A stretch of 41,876 nt of DNA from Candidatus Iainarchaeum sp. (GTDB lineage: Archaea > Iainarchaeota > Iainarchaeia > Iainarchaeales > JAFCCW01), in assembly GCA_017609985.1 (NCBI GenBank), contig JAFCCW010000006.1, positions 1 to 41,876 on the forward strand. The letters run 5' to 3'. Of the stretch, positions 27,453-36,383 are shown piece by piece (the first letter of the stretch is position 1; each line of letters opens with the position of its first letter). The position numbers and the translations under genes are program-made. A model generated the notes under the pieces. It searched no databases, had not been told where the DNA came from, and saw nothing but the letters and a program-made list of their open reading frames with translations.

Positions 27453-28085
27453 CTAAGCCTTTATTGCCTTCAAAGCATGTTCAAGGTCTTTTTCTTTTAC
27501 AACAAAAAGCGTGTCAGTCCAGCTACTCGCGGTTTCAATGATGTTAATGCCCTTGTTTCCAAGGCGGGAATAAAAGAAGGCAACAACCCCTGGAAGTTTC
27601 TCTATTTCCGGACTGCTCCTAATCAGGATTTCAACTAATCCTTCTTTTTCAGAAACAATAAATTGCTTGAATTTTTTCTTGATTGTCTTGCTAAATTTTT
27701 CGTGAGTGATTATTGTAATAGACTTGCTCCCCCTAATTAAATGAAATTGCTCGTTTTCAGAGGAGATGTCTGCAACAAGAGAAGAGACTGTTGAAAAAGG
27801 AGCTTTGTCACTGAGCACAAAAACACAAATCCTGCTCTTAACCTCAAAACTGCTTTCCCTTAACAGCTTTCTGATTCTGCTAGACTTGTCGTCTTTTCTT
27901 AACTGTTCAGAAAGGCGTCTTAAAGAAACAACAATTGCGTCAAAAGTTTTTGGGTCAAGTTTTCTTTCGCGGATTATTTCTCTTGCCACAGCAGAATAAT
28001 TGATAATTCCTTGCCTAATCATTTCGGAAAGGAAAGGTTTTTCTTCAACAAACTGCTTTGTATCTGAAGACACCGACATACACAC
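27453..28085 (-). CDS. ACT-domain-containing putative regulator
   Basis: N-terminal HTH-like helical part; C-terminal 'EGLVEILIRSSPEIEKLPGVVAFFYSRLGNKGINIIETASSWTDTLFVVKEKDLEHALKAI' is ACT-like. Confidence 0.65.
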   Translation of the reverse strand: MCMSVSSDTKQFVEEKPFLSEMIRQGIINYSAVAREIIRERKLDPKTFDAIVVSLRRLSEQLRKDDKSSRIRKLLRESSFEVKSRICVFVLSDKAPFSTVSSLVADISSENEQFHLIRGSKSITIITHEKFSKTIKKKFKQFIVSEKEGLVEILIRSSPEIEKLPGVVAFFYSRLGNKGINIIETASSWTDTLFVVKEKDLEHALKAIKA

Positions 28086-28189
28086 AATTTGTTTGGAAAA
28101 ACATATAAATGTTTTATATTGGACATTTATGTTTATTTTGTCTGTTTTCGGGCGTCAGGCTTTTTAATAAGGGAAACAGTTTTTAGTGT

Positions 28190-28639
28190 GTGATTAGACA
28201 GGCGAAAGTCCAGGATGCTGAAGCAATCAAAGCCCTTATTGAATTTTGGGCAAAAAAAGATTCAATGCTTTCAAGAAGTCTTTCGGAGATTTATCAAAAC
28301 ATTGGGAGTTTCAAAGTCTTTGAAGAACAGAGCAAGATTATTGGCTGTGCTTATTTGTCAGTTATCTGGAAAGAACTTGCGGAAATTAGAAGCCTTGCTG
28401 TCAAAGAAGAGCACGCAAACAACGGGATTGGTTCAAAGCTTGTTCTTGCTCTTGAAGAAGACGCTCTTAGTCTTGGAATTCAAAAAACATTCACTCTGAC
28501 AACTGTTCCAGAATTCTTCAAAAAAATTGGCTACGTGGTTGAAGACAAGGCAAAAATGCCCCCAAAAATCTGGGCAGACTGCATCAATTGCACAAAGTTT
28601 CCAAATTGCGACGAAGAAGTTTTAGTTAAAAAACTTTAA
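28190..28639 (+). CDS. ArgA-like GNAT N-acetyltransferase (GTG start)
   Basis: 'IRSLAVKEEHANNGIGSKLVLALEEDALSLGI', 'VPEFFKKIGYVVEDKAKMPPKIWADCINCTKFPNCDE'. Confidence 0.82.
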   Translation: MIRQAKVQDAEAIKALIEFWAKKDSMLSRSLSEIYQNIGSFKVFEEQSKIIGCAYLSVIWKELAEIRSLAVKEEHANNGIGSKLVLALEEDALSLGIQKTFTLTTVPEFFKKIGYVVEDKAKMPPKIWADCINCTKFPNCDEEVLVKKL

Positions 28640-28641
28640 TC

Positions 28642-28749
28642 AACAAGTTTTGTTTGTCTAATAAGTTTTATCTATCTAACAAGTTTTGTTTAGTCAATAA
28701 TTCTTGTTTGTCTAATAAGTCTTATTCAACCAAAAATTCTTATCTTCAG
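28642..28749. repeat. 18-nt degenerate tandem repeat, about 6 units, between and into convergent genes
   Basis: AACAAGTTTTGTTTGTCT / AATAAGTTTTATCTATCT / AACAAGTTTTGTTTAGTC / AATAATTCTTGTTTGTCT / AATAAGTCTTATTCAACC / AAAAATTCTTATCTTCAG. Confidence 0.85.
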
Positions 28750-29427
28750 CAGACCCCAAGCCATGCTTGGCCAATATCTTAATTTAAATCTTGAACCAGA
28801 CCTGTGCTTCCAGATGACAGGAACTTCTCTGACATTGTAGCCTAGCTTTTTAATCTTCCAGAGAAGCTCCACATCAAATTCAAATCCAGTGCAGTTGAGC
28901 AATGGCAGAACTTCCTTCGCTGCTTTTTTACTGAAAAGCTTTGCACCACATTGAGTGTCCTTGAAGTGCAATCCAAAAACAAGCCTTATCATTGGGTTAA
29001 CTATGTGCTCCCAGTATCTTCTCCACCAAGGCTGTTTGATTACAATGCGCGATTCTCTTAGTCTTCGAGACGCAATTGCTCCGTCAGACACCCTCATTTC
29101 TCTCATCAACTTCTTGAACTGCCTTGGAGTCACAGAAGCATCTGGATCAAGAAAGCCAATCCAGTCTCCGTCTGCCTCCTGAAAACCCAGTCTCACAGCC
29201 CCGCCCTTTCCAAGATTTACTTTAGAAACAATCACATTTGTATGGCCTTTTCCCCAGGCTCCAGCAAAATGCTTTGCAATGCCTACACTGTCATCAGTGC
29301 AGGCAGAACAAACAACAATTAATTCAAAGTCTTCACCATATTGTTTGAAAAAATAGTCATACATTTTGAGCGAGCGGTCAAGATGTTCTTCCTGATTATA
29401 AGTTGGAAGGACAAGAGATATTTTCAT
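28726..29427 (-). CDS. Family 2 glycosyltransferase (dolichol-phosphate-sugar type)
   Basis: 'SLVLPTYNQEEHLDRSL', 'VSKVNLGKGGAVRLGFQEADGDWIGFLDPDASVTP', 'DTQCGAKLFSKKAA', 'GFEFDVELLWKIKKLGYNVREVPVIW'. Confidence 0.92.
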   Translation of the reverse strand: MKISLVLPTYNQEEHLDRSLKMYDYFFKQYGEDFELIVVCSACTDDSVGIAKHFAGAWGKGHTNVIVSKVNLGKGGAVRLGFQEADGDWIGFLDPDASVTPRQFKKLMREMRVSDGAIASRRLRESRIVIKQPWWRRYWEHIVNPMIRLVFGLHFKDTQCGAKLFSKKAAKEVLPLLNCTGFEFDVELLWKIKKLGYNVREVPVIWKHRSGSRFKLRYWPSMAWGLLKIRIFG

Positions 29428-29521
29428 GAAAAGATTACAGTAAACTCGTATATAAATAATTCTGAAACCATTCTCTTGCAGAGCGAAACCGTTTAAAAGC
29501 AGTATTTCCCTTATTTACTGC

Positions 29522-31225
29522 ATGCTTTTTGGGGATAGAATAGCAAAGGCAGTTGCAAAGCACGTGCCGAATACAAAGCCAAAGGACTTGGAGGCAATTC
29601 TTGAAAGACCTCCTGACTCAAACATGGGTGATGTGTCCCTGCCCTGCTTTACTCTCTCTCGTGTTCTCAAAAAAAAACCTGCTGAGATTGCGGGAGAACT
29701 TGCAGGTAAGGTTAGTCCAGCAGGTTTTTCAAAAGTGCAGTCAGCAGGACCATATCTGAACTTTTTCTATAACTCTGGAGAAATATCAAAAAAAGTCCTA
29801 ACCGCTGTTTTAAAAGAGAAGGAAAAATATGGGCAAAACAAGTCAGGAAAATCAAAGAAGATAATGGTTGAGTATTCTTCTCCAAATACAAACAAGCCCC
29901 TGCATCTTGGGCACTTGAGGAATGATTCAATTGGGATGTGCATTTCAAATATTTTGGAGAAAACAGGGAACAAGGTGCTGAGAGCAAATCTTGTCAACGA
30001 TCGCGGAATTCATATTTCAAAAACAATGCTGGCCTATCAGAAATGGGGAAAGAAAAAAACACCTGCTTCTGTGGGGAAAAAGCCTGATCACTTTGTCGGA
30101 AACCTATACGTTATGTATAACAAAAAGCTTGCTTCAAATCCTGGGTTGGAGGATGAGGCAAGAGAACTTCTTAGAAACTGGGAAGCAGGCGACAAAAAAA
30201 CCATTGCTCTCTGGAAAAAAATGAACTCTTGGGTAATAAATGGATTTAAGGAAACATATAAAAAATTCGGTTCCGAGTTTGATGAATTTCTTTTCGAAAG
30301 CGATTTTTATGATAAGGCAAAGCCAATTATTCAGAAAGGGTTGAAGAAGAAAATTTTCTTCACTTCAGATGACGGGGCAGTTATGGCTGAACTGGAAAAA
30401 CATGGAATGCCAAACAAGACAGTGCTTAGGGCAGACGGCACTTCAATTTATCTTACAAACGATTTAGCGCTCACAAAGCACAAGTTTTTTAAATTCAAAA
30501 TTGACAACGCTGTCTGGGTTGTTGCATCGGAACAAAATCTTTACTTCAAACAGCTCTTCAAAATACTTGAATTGCTTGGATTTAGCTGGGCAAAAAAATG
30601 CAGGCATCTTTCTTATGGTATGGTTTTCCTGCCAGAAGGAAAAATGAAAAGCAGGGAAGGCACTGTTGTGGATGCAGATGATCTTATTGCAGAGGTTGAG
30701 AAAATCGCGTTCAAGGAAGTCAAAAAAAGACATGAAAAACTTTCCCAGAAAGAACTGCAGAAGAGAGCTGAAACAATTGCTCTTGGAGCAATCAAGTTCT
30801 TTCTCCTGAAAACAGATGCTGTCAAAGACATTGTGTTTAATCCAAAGGAAAGTGTTTCATTCGAAGGAGAAACAGGGCCTTATCTGCAGTATTCTTATGC
30901 ACGGGCAAAAAGTATTATGCGAAAGGGAAAGAAAAGCAAGCCAGACTATTCTCTTTTGAAAGAAGACAAGGAAAAAGAAATAGTTTCGTTGATTGCGCGC
31001 TTTCCATCTGTTGTTTCCAATGTTGCTGAAAGCGGAAGCCCGCACCATCTCTCCCAGTATCTTCTGGAACTTGCCTCGCAATTCAACTCATTTTATCAGG
31101 CAGTGCCTGTTCTTGACGCAGAAAAAGGGGTTATGTGCGCAAGACTGGCTTTGGTTGAAGCATTTTCAATAACCATGAAGAGTGGACTTGGATTGCTTGG
31201 AATTAACACTCTTGAAGAGATGTAG
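29522..31225 (+). CDS. argS: Arginyl-tRNA synthetase
   Basis: 'VEYSSPNTNKPLHLGHLRNDSIG', 'YLTNDLALTKHKF', 'MVFLPEGKMKSREGTVVDADDLI', C-terminal anticodon-binding region. Confidence 0.95.
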   Translation: MLFGDRIAKAVAKHVPNTKPKDLEAILERPPDSNMGDVSLPCFTLSRVLKKKPAEIAGELAGKVSPAGFSKVQSAGPYLNFFYNSGEISKKVLTAVLKEKEKYGQNKSGKSKKIMVEYSSPNTNKPLHLGHLRNDSIGMCISNILEKTGNKVLRANLVNDRGIHISKTMLAYQKWGKKKTPASVGKKPDHFVGNLYVMYNKKLASNPGLEDEARELLRNWEAGDKKTIALWKKMNSWVINGFKETYKKFGSEFDEFLFESDFYDKAKPIIQKGLKKKIFFTSDDGAVMAELEKHGMPNKTVLRADGTSIYLTNDLALTKHKFFKFKIDNAVWVVASEQNLYFKQLFKILELLGFSWAKKCRHLSYGMVFLPEGKMKSREGTVVDADDLIAEVEKIAFKEVKKRHEKLSQKELQKRAETIALGAIKFFLLKTDAVKDIVFNPKESVSFEGETGPYLQYSYARAKSIMRKGKKSKPDYSLLKEDKEKEIVSLIARFPSVVSNVAESGSPHHLSQYLLELASQFNSFYQAVPVLDAEKGVMCARLALVEAFSITMKSGLGLLGINTLEEM

Positions 31226-31279
31226 TTCGTCAATTGTCTTAGAGAAATAGTTTTAAACTTCAAAGTGCATGTTTTTCTA

Positions 31280-32965
31280 ATGAGTAGTGCTCGTGATCTG
31301 GAGAGCAAATTTGAACAATTAAAAAAAAAATTGTCTAATTCTAGTAGATACCACAATATAGAACTTATCACTGATGCTTTCAGGCTCGCAAAAAAAGCTC
31401 ACAAACACCAGAAAAGAGCTTCAAAAGAGGATTATATTATTCATCCCCTCAGCACTGCATTGATTTTGTCTGATTACGATGTTGATGACATAACAATTGT
31501 GTCTGCTTTGCTTCACGATGTTGTTGAAGACACTCAAATAGGTGCTGGCGCAATTGAAAGGATTTTTGGAAAAGAGGTTTCAAAAATTGTCGATGGAGTA
31601 ACAAAAATTGATTCAATTCCAAAAAGCGAGCGAAAAAAATGGGAGAAAGCAAATTTTGAAAAATTTTTCAATGCTTCTTCTCAAAATATGCGCGTCTTAC
31701 TTGTAAAGCTTGCTGACAAAATACACAATCTCAGCACTCTGGAACATCTTCCAAAAGAAAAACAGGTTAGAATTGCAAAAGAGGCTCTTGAACTATATGC
31801 TCCTCTTGCAGAAAATCTTGGAATAAAAAAAATGCGCTACGAAATAGAGGCTCTTGCTTTTCCAAAAGCTTTTCCTAAAGAATATGCTTCTGTTAAAAAA
31901 AATCTAGAACCCAGAAAAAAAAGAAAGAAAAAATTTCTCGTAGAAATGTCAAAAAAAATCGAAAAAAAGCTTTCCCAAAAAATCAATTCCTTTGAACTAA
32001 AGATTAATGACATTGAATATTATTCAGTACTTCTCAAAATGGAGTCGCGGGGCAAGGTATTCAAAGAGCTGTACGATTACTCCTATCTCAAAATAATCAC
32101 AGATTCTGCTGACGACTGTTATACTGCGCTTGGAATAGTTCACAGTCTTTTTGCACCTATTCCAAAAAAAGTAAAGGACTATATTGCTCTTCCCAGTAAC
32201 ATAACTTATCAATCGATTCATACAACAGTTATTCTTCCAAACGGACAAAGAGCCAAAGTGATAATCAGAAGCAGGGAAATGGACCGGCTTGCAAGCTGGG
32301 GAATAATTTCCTTTATTGATGATGAAAAAAGGATAAGCAGGTTTGTCAAAGACAAGTTTGAATTGATTAGAAGCGGAAGAATTGACGAAGAAGAGGATTT
32401 TGTTTTAGCAGTAAAAAAGCATGTTCTTGATGATGCTATTCTTGTTTTTGATTCAGGGGGTAAAAAAAGAATTATTCCAAGGCATTCAACAGTGCTGGAC
32501 TTTGCTTATCTCTTAGGCGAAAGAATGGGAAACCATTGCTTGAAAGCAAGAGTGAACGGGAAAGAAGTTCCGCTCTGGAAAGAAGTAGAACGTGGTGACA
32601 AGATTGAAATAGTCACTGGAATTTCAAGAAAAATTCATCCTGAATGGTTAGAGTATGCAAAAACAATTAATGCAAGAGACTCTATCAAGAAAGCTCTTTC
32701 AATCAAGCCAGCTTCAGAGATTCCAACACAGCAGGCAAAAATAAAGATTAATGCAAAAGACAAAGTCGGGTTGCTTGCAGAAATTGCAAAAATAGTTTCA
32801 AGTAAAGGAATCAATATTTCAAGCAGTAGCATGAATCACGACGTAAAAAACAAAAACATTACAATGATTCAAATGACTATTGATGTTCCATCAAAAAAAG
32901 AATTTGAAAGTCTCTTGGAAACAATTGAAGAGCACAAAAGTGTAATTAGTGTTTTTTCATCCTGA
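31280..32965 (+). CDS. Long RelA/SpoT homologue (HD - synthetase-like - TGS - ACT); synthetase site looks degenerate
   Basis: 'KKAHKHQKRASKEDYIIHPLSTAL', 'ALLHDVVEDT', 'KLADKIHNLSTLEHL', 'ELYAPLAENLGI'; 'PIPKKVKDYIALPSNITYQSIHTTV'; TGS 'STVLDFAYLLGERMGNHCLKARVNGKEVPL'; C-terminal ACT. ATG 31280 lies about 25 nt after 'TTTTAAAC'. Confidence 0.92.
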   Translation: MSSARDLESKFEQLKKKLSNSSRYHNIELITDAFRLAKKAHKHQKRASKEDYIIHPLSTALILSDYDVDDITIVSALLHDVVEDTQIGAGAIERIFGKEVSKIVDGVTKIDSIPKSERKKWEKANFEKFFNASSQNMRVLLVKLADKIHNLSTLEHLPKEKQVRIAKEALELYAPLAENLGIKKMRYEIEALAFPKAFPKEYASVKKNLEPRKKRKKKFLVEMSKKIEKKLSQKINSFELKINDIEYYSVLLKMESRGKVFKELYDYSYLKIITDSADDCYTALGIVHSLFAPIPKKVKDYIALPSNITYQSIHTTVILPNGQRAKVIIRSREMDRLASWGIISFIDDEKRISRFVKDKFELIRSGRIDEEEDFVLAVKKHVLDDAILVFDSGGKKRIIPRHSTVLDFAYLLGERMGNHCLKARVNGKEVPLWKEVERGDKIEIVTGISRKIHPEWLEYAKTINARDSIKKALSIKPASEIPTQQAKIKINAKDKVGLLAEIAKIVSSKGINISSSSMNHDVKNKNITMIQMTIDVPSKKEFESLLETIEEHKSVISVFSS

Positions 32966-32976
32966 AAAACTACTAT

Positions 32977-33021
32977 TTATTTGAACAACGGTTATTTGTT
33001 CAATCGTTTATTCAATTAGAA
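32977..33021. repeat. 15-nt degenerate tandem repeat between RSH and leuS, running into leuS 3' end
   Basis: TTATTTGAACAACGG / TTATTTGTTCAATCG / TTTATTCAATTAGAA. Confidence 0.65.
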
Positions 33022-35698
33022 TGGCTGGTTTTAACGGAAATGCAGACCCTGCTTTACTTTCACTTGATTTCTCTGCGGGAATGATTTCAATCACTGCAGA
33101 AAATTCTTTTTCAATAGCTTCTTTCGCAGTTTCCATAATTTTTTCCTCTTCCACGCTTTTGAAACCACGTAATTCATTTGCCTTTTTTGAAACAGACTGA
33201 ATGAATGAAACAGCTTTCTTTCCCTGTTTTTTAACAGCGTCAACAGCCATCAATTCCTTAATTAGGTTTGAAGATGGATTCTCTTCAATCAATGCAAGAG
33301 CTTTTTCAACAACAGTGTTTTTCCATTTTGGAGCAATAAAAATTGAAATTTTTTTCGGATTCTCTATTTCAGCAAGCCTTTTGATTTCAATAATATCTTT
33401 TCTGACATTGTCAACAAAGTCCTGTGCTCTTTCAGCATCTTCATCAATTAAATTCTTATCAAACTTTGGAAAATCTGCAAGTGAAACAAAAGCCTTCATT
33501 CCAATAATTTCCCACAACTCTTCAGATGAGTAGGGAGCAAAAGAAGCGAGGAGAAGAATTATTTTCTTTACTGCATCTCCCGCAACATTCTTTGAATAGT
33601 CTCCGTCCAGATATTTTGCGGTTCCGGAAACAAGTGAACTGATTGAAGAAACTGCAAAATTGAATTTAAATTCTGTCATAAATTTTTCAACATCTCTGAC
33701 AGCACGGTTTGCCTTGCTTAGCATTAACCTGTCCTGCTGGGAAAGCTTTTTTGGAATTTTTTCAAAAGAAATATTTTTCGAATTCTTTTCAACTAAATCA
33801 AAGACTCTTGAAACAAATCTATAAGAGCTTTCAACTCCCTTGTCACTCCATTCAAACTCTTTTTCCGGCAAAGCAGATGAAAGCATGAAAAGTCGTGCAG
33901 TGTCTGTTCCGAATTTCTCAATTATTTCCCCAGGGTCAACAGTGTTTCCAAGGCTCTTTGACATCTTTGCACCGTCTTTTAGCACCATTCCCTGTGCAAG
34001 AAGACGGGTGAATGGTTCATCAAAATCAAGCAAGCCAATGTCACGCAATGCCTTGCAGAAAAATCTTGCATAAATCAAGTGCATTGTAGCATGTTCTATT
34101 CCTCCGATGTACTGGTCAACAGGCATCCAGTAACTGACAGCTTTTTTGTCAAAAGCCTTGTTTTTTTCTTTTGGGGAACAAAATCTGAGAAAATACCAGC
34201 TGCTGTCCACAAAAGTATCCATTGTGTCAGTTTCCCGTCTTGCTTTCGCACCACACTTGGGACAAATTGTGTTAACAAATTCTTTAACACTTGTAAGCGG
34301 GTTTCCCCCTATCTTAAAGTCTGCTTTTTCAGGAAGCAAAATCGGCAGGTCTTTTTCAGGAACAGGCACAATTCCACATTTTTCACAATAAACAATCGGG
34401 ATTGGAGTGCCCCAAAATCTCTGCCTTGAAATCAGCCAGTTCTTTAATCTGAAATTAATTTTTCTCTGCCCAAATTTTTCTTTCTCAATCCAGTCAGAAA
34501 TCTTGTCAATTGCTTTTCTGCTGTTCAAGGAATCAAATTTTCCAGAATTTGCAAGAACTCCCTCTTCAACAAAAGCTTCCTGCATCTCTGCTCCATTCAA
34601 TTTATTTTTTTTAGGCATTATGACCGGCTTTACTTGAATAGAATATTTTTTTGCAAACTCAAAATCTCTCTGGTCGTGAGCTGGCACAGCCATAACTGCT
34701 CCAGTTCCATAATCCATTAACACAAAGTCTGCTGCAAAAACAGGCACAACCTCTTTGTTAACAGGATTAATTGCGTACAGTCCAGTGAACACGCCATGCT
34801 TTTCCTTTCCCTCAGCAGTTCTTTCAATATCAGTTTTTCTAGCAACCTCTGCCTTGAACCTCTGCAAATCATCCCATTCATCTTTTCCTTTTACAAGCTT
34901 TTCAAGCAAAGGATGTTCGGGAGCAATAGCCATGAAAGTTACTCCAAAAATTGTGTCAGGTCTAGTAGTAAAAACCGGGAGCTTTTCATTGCTGTCCTTT
35001 ATTCCGAACTCAATCTCAATTCCTTTGCTTCTTCCAATCCAATTCTTCTGCATTGCCTTGACTCGCGCAGGCCATTTATCCAGCTTCTCCAATCCATTCA
35101 ATAACTCGTCTGCATATTTGGTAATATTAAAAAACCACTGCTCCAGCTCTTTTAGTTCAACTTCTGAGTTGCACCGCCAGCACTTGCCTCCGTGAACCTG
35201 TTCATTTGCAAGAACTGTTTTGCACTTTGGACACCAGTTAACTTCTTCTTGTCCCCTGTAAGCAAGACCTTTTTCGAGAAACTTTAAAAAAATCCATTGA
35301 TTCCATTTATAGTATTCTGAAGTGCAGGTTGCAATCTCTCGCTCCCAGTCATAAGAGAAACCAAGCTGTTTTTGCTGGTGCTGCATTTCTTCAATGCGCG
35401 AAAAAGTCCAGTCTTTTGGGGATGAATTTCCCTTAATTGCAGCATTCTCTGCTGGGAGGCCAAAAGCATCATAACCCATTGGATAGAGCACATTGTGTCC
35501 CTTCATACGCATGTATCTAGCAATAGTGTCTCCAATCGAGTAATTCCTCACGTGCCCCATGTGAAGCTTTCCACTGGGATACGGAAACATTTCAAGAACA
35601 TAGTATTTTTTCTTGTTTCCTTCCTTGGACTGGAAAACATTTTCCTTAGCCCATTTCTTCTGCCATTTTTCTTCAAGCTTTTTCGGGTTATAAGGCAT
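33008..35698 (-). CDS. leuS: Leucyl-tRNA synthetase, bacterial-type
   Basis: 'YVLEMFPYPSGKLHMGHVRNYSIGDTIARYMRMKGHNVLYPMGYDAFGLPAENAAI', 'TTRPDTIFGVTFMAIAPEHPL', 'DTFVDSSWYFLRF', 'AKMSKSLGNTVDP'. Confidence 0.96.
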   Translation of the reverse strand: MPYNPKKLEEKWQKKWAKENVFQSKEGNKKKYYVLEMFPYPSGKLHMGHVRNYSIGDTIARYMRMKGHNVLYPMGYDAFGLPAENAAIKGNSSPKDWTFSRIEEMQHQQKQLGFSYDWEREIATCTSEYYKWNQWIFLKFLEKGLAYRGQEEVNWCPKCKTVLANEQVHGGKCWRCNSEVELKELEQWFFNITKYADELLNGLEKLDKWPARVKAMQKNWIGRSKGIEIEFGIKDSNEKLPVFTTRPDTIFGVTFMAIAPEHPLLEKLVKGKDEWDDLQRFKAEVARKTDIERTAEGKEKHGVFTGLYAINPVNKEVVPVFAADFVLMDYGTGAVMAVPAHDQRDFEFAKKYSIQVKPVIMPKKNKLNGAEMQEAFVEEGVLANSGKFDSLNSRKAIDKISDWIEKEKFGQRKINFRLKNWLISRQRFWGTPIPIVYCEKCGIVPVPEKDLPILLPEKADFKIGGNPLTSVKEFVNTICPKCGAKARRETDTMDTFVDSSWYFLRFCSPKEKNKAFDKKAVSYWMPVDQYIGGIEHATMHLIYARFFCKALRDIGLLDFDEPFTRLLAQGMVLKDGAKMSKSLGNTVDPGEIIEKFGTDTARLFMLSSALPEKEFEWSDKGVESSYRFVSRVFDLVEKNSKNISFEKIPKKLSQQDRLMLSKANRAVRDVEKFMTEFKFNFAVSSISSLVSGTAKYLDGDYSKNVAGDAVKKIILLLASFAPYSSEELWEIIGMKAFVSLADFPKFDKNLIDEDAERAQDFVDNVRKDIIEIKRLAEIENPKKISIFIAPKWKNTVVEKALALIEENPSSNLIKELMAVDAVKKQGKKAVSFIQSVSKKANELRGFKSVEEEKIMETAKEAIEKEFSAVIEIIPAEKSSESKAGSAFPLKPAILIE

Positions 35699-35798
35699 GA
35701 AGAAATTAGAAGCAAAAATAGTTTAAAAGCGTAATGCTGGGCGAGATTTTGATAAAAAAGTTAAAACCTCGGTCTTGAGAAGATTTAAATATATTTAG

Positions 35799-35822
35799 TA
35801 TGCCATAGTATACTGTGGTATA
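35799..35822 (+). promoter_or_regulatory. 24-bp near-perfect palindrome, candidate toxin-antitoxin autoregulatory operator
   Basis: TATGCCATAGTA|TACTGTGGTATA (10/12 arm positions match), ends one nt before the antitoxin ATG; TATA-like 'atttaaatatat' just upstream. Confidence 0.7.
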
Positions 35823-36062
35823 ATGTATTCTACAACAATCAAATTAAACAAAGAAACAAAATCCGAATTGGATAGATTTCGAGAGCACAAGGATGAAAGC
35901 TATGACCAAGTCATTAGAAAAATGATTTACATAGCCAACAAGTGCAGAAAGGATCCAGTTCTTGGGCAGAAAGCAGTAAAATCAATTGAGCAGGCCAGAG
36001 AACGCATTAAAGAAGGAAATTTTGTCTCAGAAAAAGAGGCAAAAGAACGGCTTGGTCTGTAA
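35823..36062 (+). CDS. RelB/VapB-like antitoxin (RHH-type N terminus)
   Basis: 'YSTTIKLNKETKSELDRFREHKDESYDQVIRKMI'; immediately followed by the RelE-like ORF. Confidence 0.78.
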   Translation: MYSTTIKLNKETKSELDRFREHKDESYDQVIRKMIYIANKCRKDPVLGQKAVKSIEQARERIKEGNFVSEKEAKERLGL

Positions 36063-36320
36063 ATGTATGCACTGGTTTTTGATAAAAAAGCAATTGACTT
36101 TCTTGAAAAATTGGATAAATTCCTGCAAAGAAGAATTTGGAAAAAACTAGTTTCTGCAAAACAAGATCCCTATTCTTTTTTTGAAAAGCTTTCAGGCAGG
36201 AATGATTTTAAGTTAAGAATTGGAAATTATAGAATAATTGCAGACATAAACAAAAGAAAAAAATTAATTCAAGTAACTTTAATTGGGCACAGAAAAAATG
36301 TTTATGAAAAGCTTGGTTAG
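36063..36320 (+). CDS. RelE/ParE-superfamily toxin
   Basis: 'ALVFDKKAIDFLEKLDKFLQRRIWKKL', 'FEKLSGRNDFKLRIGNYRIIADINKRKKLIQVTLIGHRKNVYEKL'. Confidence 0.88.
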   Translation: MYALVFDKKAIDFLEKLDKFLQRRIWKKLVSAKQDPYSFFEKLSGRNDFKLRIGNYRIIADINKRKKLIQVTLIGHRKNVYEKLG

Positions 36321-36383
36321 CTTTACAAAAACACTTTAAAATAGTTTTGCCATAGATATATGCAATTTCAAAGGAGGTTTTTT

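Noticed and set aside
28642-28749. 18-nt array considered as a CRISPR-like array
   Set aside because: Head-to-tail units with no unique spacers and heavy degeneration; no cas genes in the window
34755-35195. 146-aa + strand ORF opposite leuS
   Set aside because: Antisense to the conserved LeuRS editing domain; Ser/Phe-rich composition typical of reverse-complement coding
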